This document shows positions 5,147 through 5,496 of a stretch of 5,496 nt of DNA, piece by piece. Position numbers and translations under genes: made by a program. How positions within the stretch are numbered: position 1 is the stretch's first letter; every line of letters begins with the position of its first letter. The stretch is from Nitrospinota bacterium (GTDB taxonomy: Bacteria > Tectomicrobia > Entotheonellia > J063), in contig RFHZ01000133.1 in the NCBI GenBank assembly GCA_003696125.1, positions 1 through 5,496 on the forward strand, written 5' to 3'. Below the pieces are notes generated by a model. The model ran no database searches. It saw only the letters and a list, made by a program, of their open reading frames with translations, and was not told where the DNA came from.

Positions 5147-5496
5147 ATGGGAAACCACCAGCTCCGCAATCGCCTGCTTACCCTCGCCTGTATCGGAGGA
5201 CTGTTCCTCTTCCTCTGGTGGGCCGAATCAAACCTCGATGCCTACAAGATCCGCCTGCTCAACCTCTCTGCCATCTACATCATCCTGGCCGTCAGCTACA
5301 ACCTGATCAACGGGGTCACCGGCCAGTTCTCCCTGGAACCGAACGCCTTCATCGCCATCGGTGCCTACACTTCTTCCCTCTTGACCATGAGTGTGGCTGA
5401 AAAGGAGATGACCTTCATCATCGAGCCGCTCATCTGGCCTCTGAACGCCATCTCCATCCCCTTCTTCCCCTCTCTGCTCATCGCCGGGACCGTGAC
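5147..5496 (+). CDS. livM: Branched-chain amino acid ABC transporter permease LivM, cut by window edge
   Basis: LivM pairs with LivH in the inner membrane. About 116 residues are visible, out of some 300-350 expected. They begin MGNHQLRNRL, with a first membrane segment at about 11-24 and a second at about 40-55. The family signature SYNLINGVTGQFSLEPNAF (51-69) continues into IAIGAYTSSLL; the usual 'SLGHAAF' reads SLEPNAF here. After a short polar stretch containing AEKEMTFIIEP a further hydrophobic segment starts at the edge. The ATG lies 4 nt after the livH stop, and its ribosome binding site (GAGGAGAAGG, 5128-5137) lies within the last livH codons, indicating translational coupling. LivG and LivF ATPase genes would be expected next. 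Confidence 0.92.
   Translation, partial: MGNHQLRNRLLTLACIGGLFLFLWWAESNLDAYKIRLLNLSAIYIILAVSYNLINGVTGQFSLEPNAFIAIGAYTSSLLTMSVAEKEMTFIIEPLIWPLNAISIPFFPSLLIAGTV

Overview
The window is bacterial chromosome and coding-dense. On the minus strand, reading leftward from about position 2755, lie an unrecognised small protein gene, smpB, the tmRNA gene ssrA, a single-HKD phospholipase-D-family protein, and homoserine kinase thrB, which runs off the left edge. On the plus strand, from about 2935 to the right edge, is the start of a high-affinity branched-chain amino acid (LIV-type) ABC transporter operon: the periplasmic binding protein, then the permeases LivH and LivM, with LivM cut by the right edge. 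The species cannot be fixed from the sequence. The binding protein has a plain signal peptide with no lipobox cysteine, which suggests a Gram-negative-type cell with a periplasm. The base composition is moderately GC-rich. The LivM and binding-protein sequences feel like those of deltaproteobacterial or other deep-branching Gram-negative lineages, but that is an impression and not evidence.

Region by region. Positions 1-1239 (minus) hold a membrane-anchored PLD-family nuclease-like gene whose stop codon is 2 nt upstream of the thrB start; the thrB ribosome binding site lies inside the end of the PLD gene, so the two are probably translationally coupled. Positions 1240-1352 are a spacer holding a rho-independent terminator for the transcript arriving from ssrA. 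Positions 1353-1714 are a complete one-piece tmRNA with an encoded CCA end, the G3-U70 alanine identity pair, a tag reading frame ending in ALAA and at least four pseudoknots. SmpB (1718-2176) ends only 3 nt before the tmRNA 5' end. A good sigma-70 promoter (TTGCAT, 17 bp, TATAAT) stands before smpB, and I see no convincing separate promoter for ssrA, so promoter, smpB, ssrA and terminator look like one compact trans-translation unit: SmpB and its RNA partner made from one transcript, then RNase P processing.

Positions 2249-2755 hold a 168-residue protein of unknown function with a possible Cys/His papain-like layout. Positions 2756-3032 are a divergent intergenic region with a clear promoter for the transporter operon and a weak candidate promoter for the unknown gene. 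Between the binding-protein gene and livH is a 94-nt gap with a 10-bp perfect hairpin, a common arrangement for making more binding protein than permease. The permease genes are then 4 nt apart. The ATPases LivG and LivF are expected beyond the right edge.

No mobile element, CRISPR array or obvious defence system is present. The least explained items are the 168-residue protein, the PLD-family gene coupled to thrB, the unusual tmRNA tag, and short dyads overlapping the -35 boxes of two promoters.
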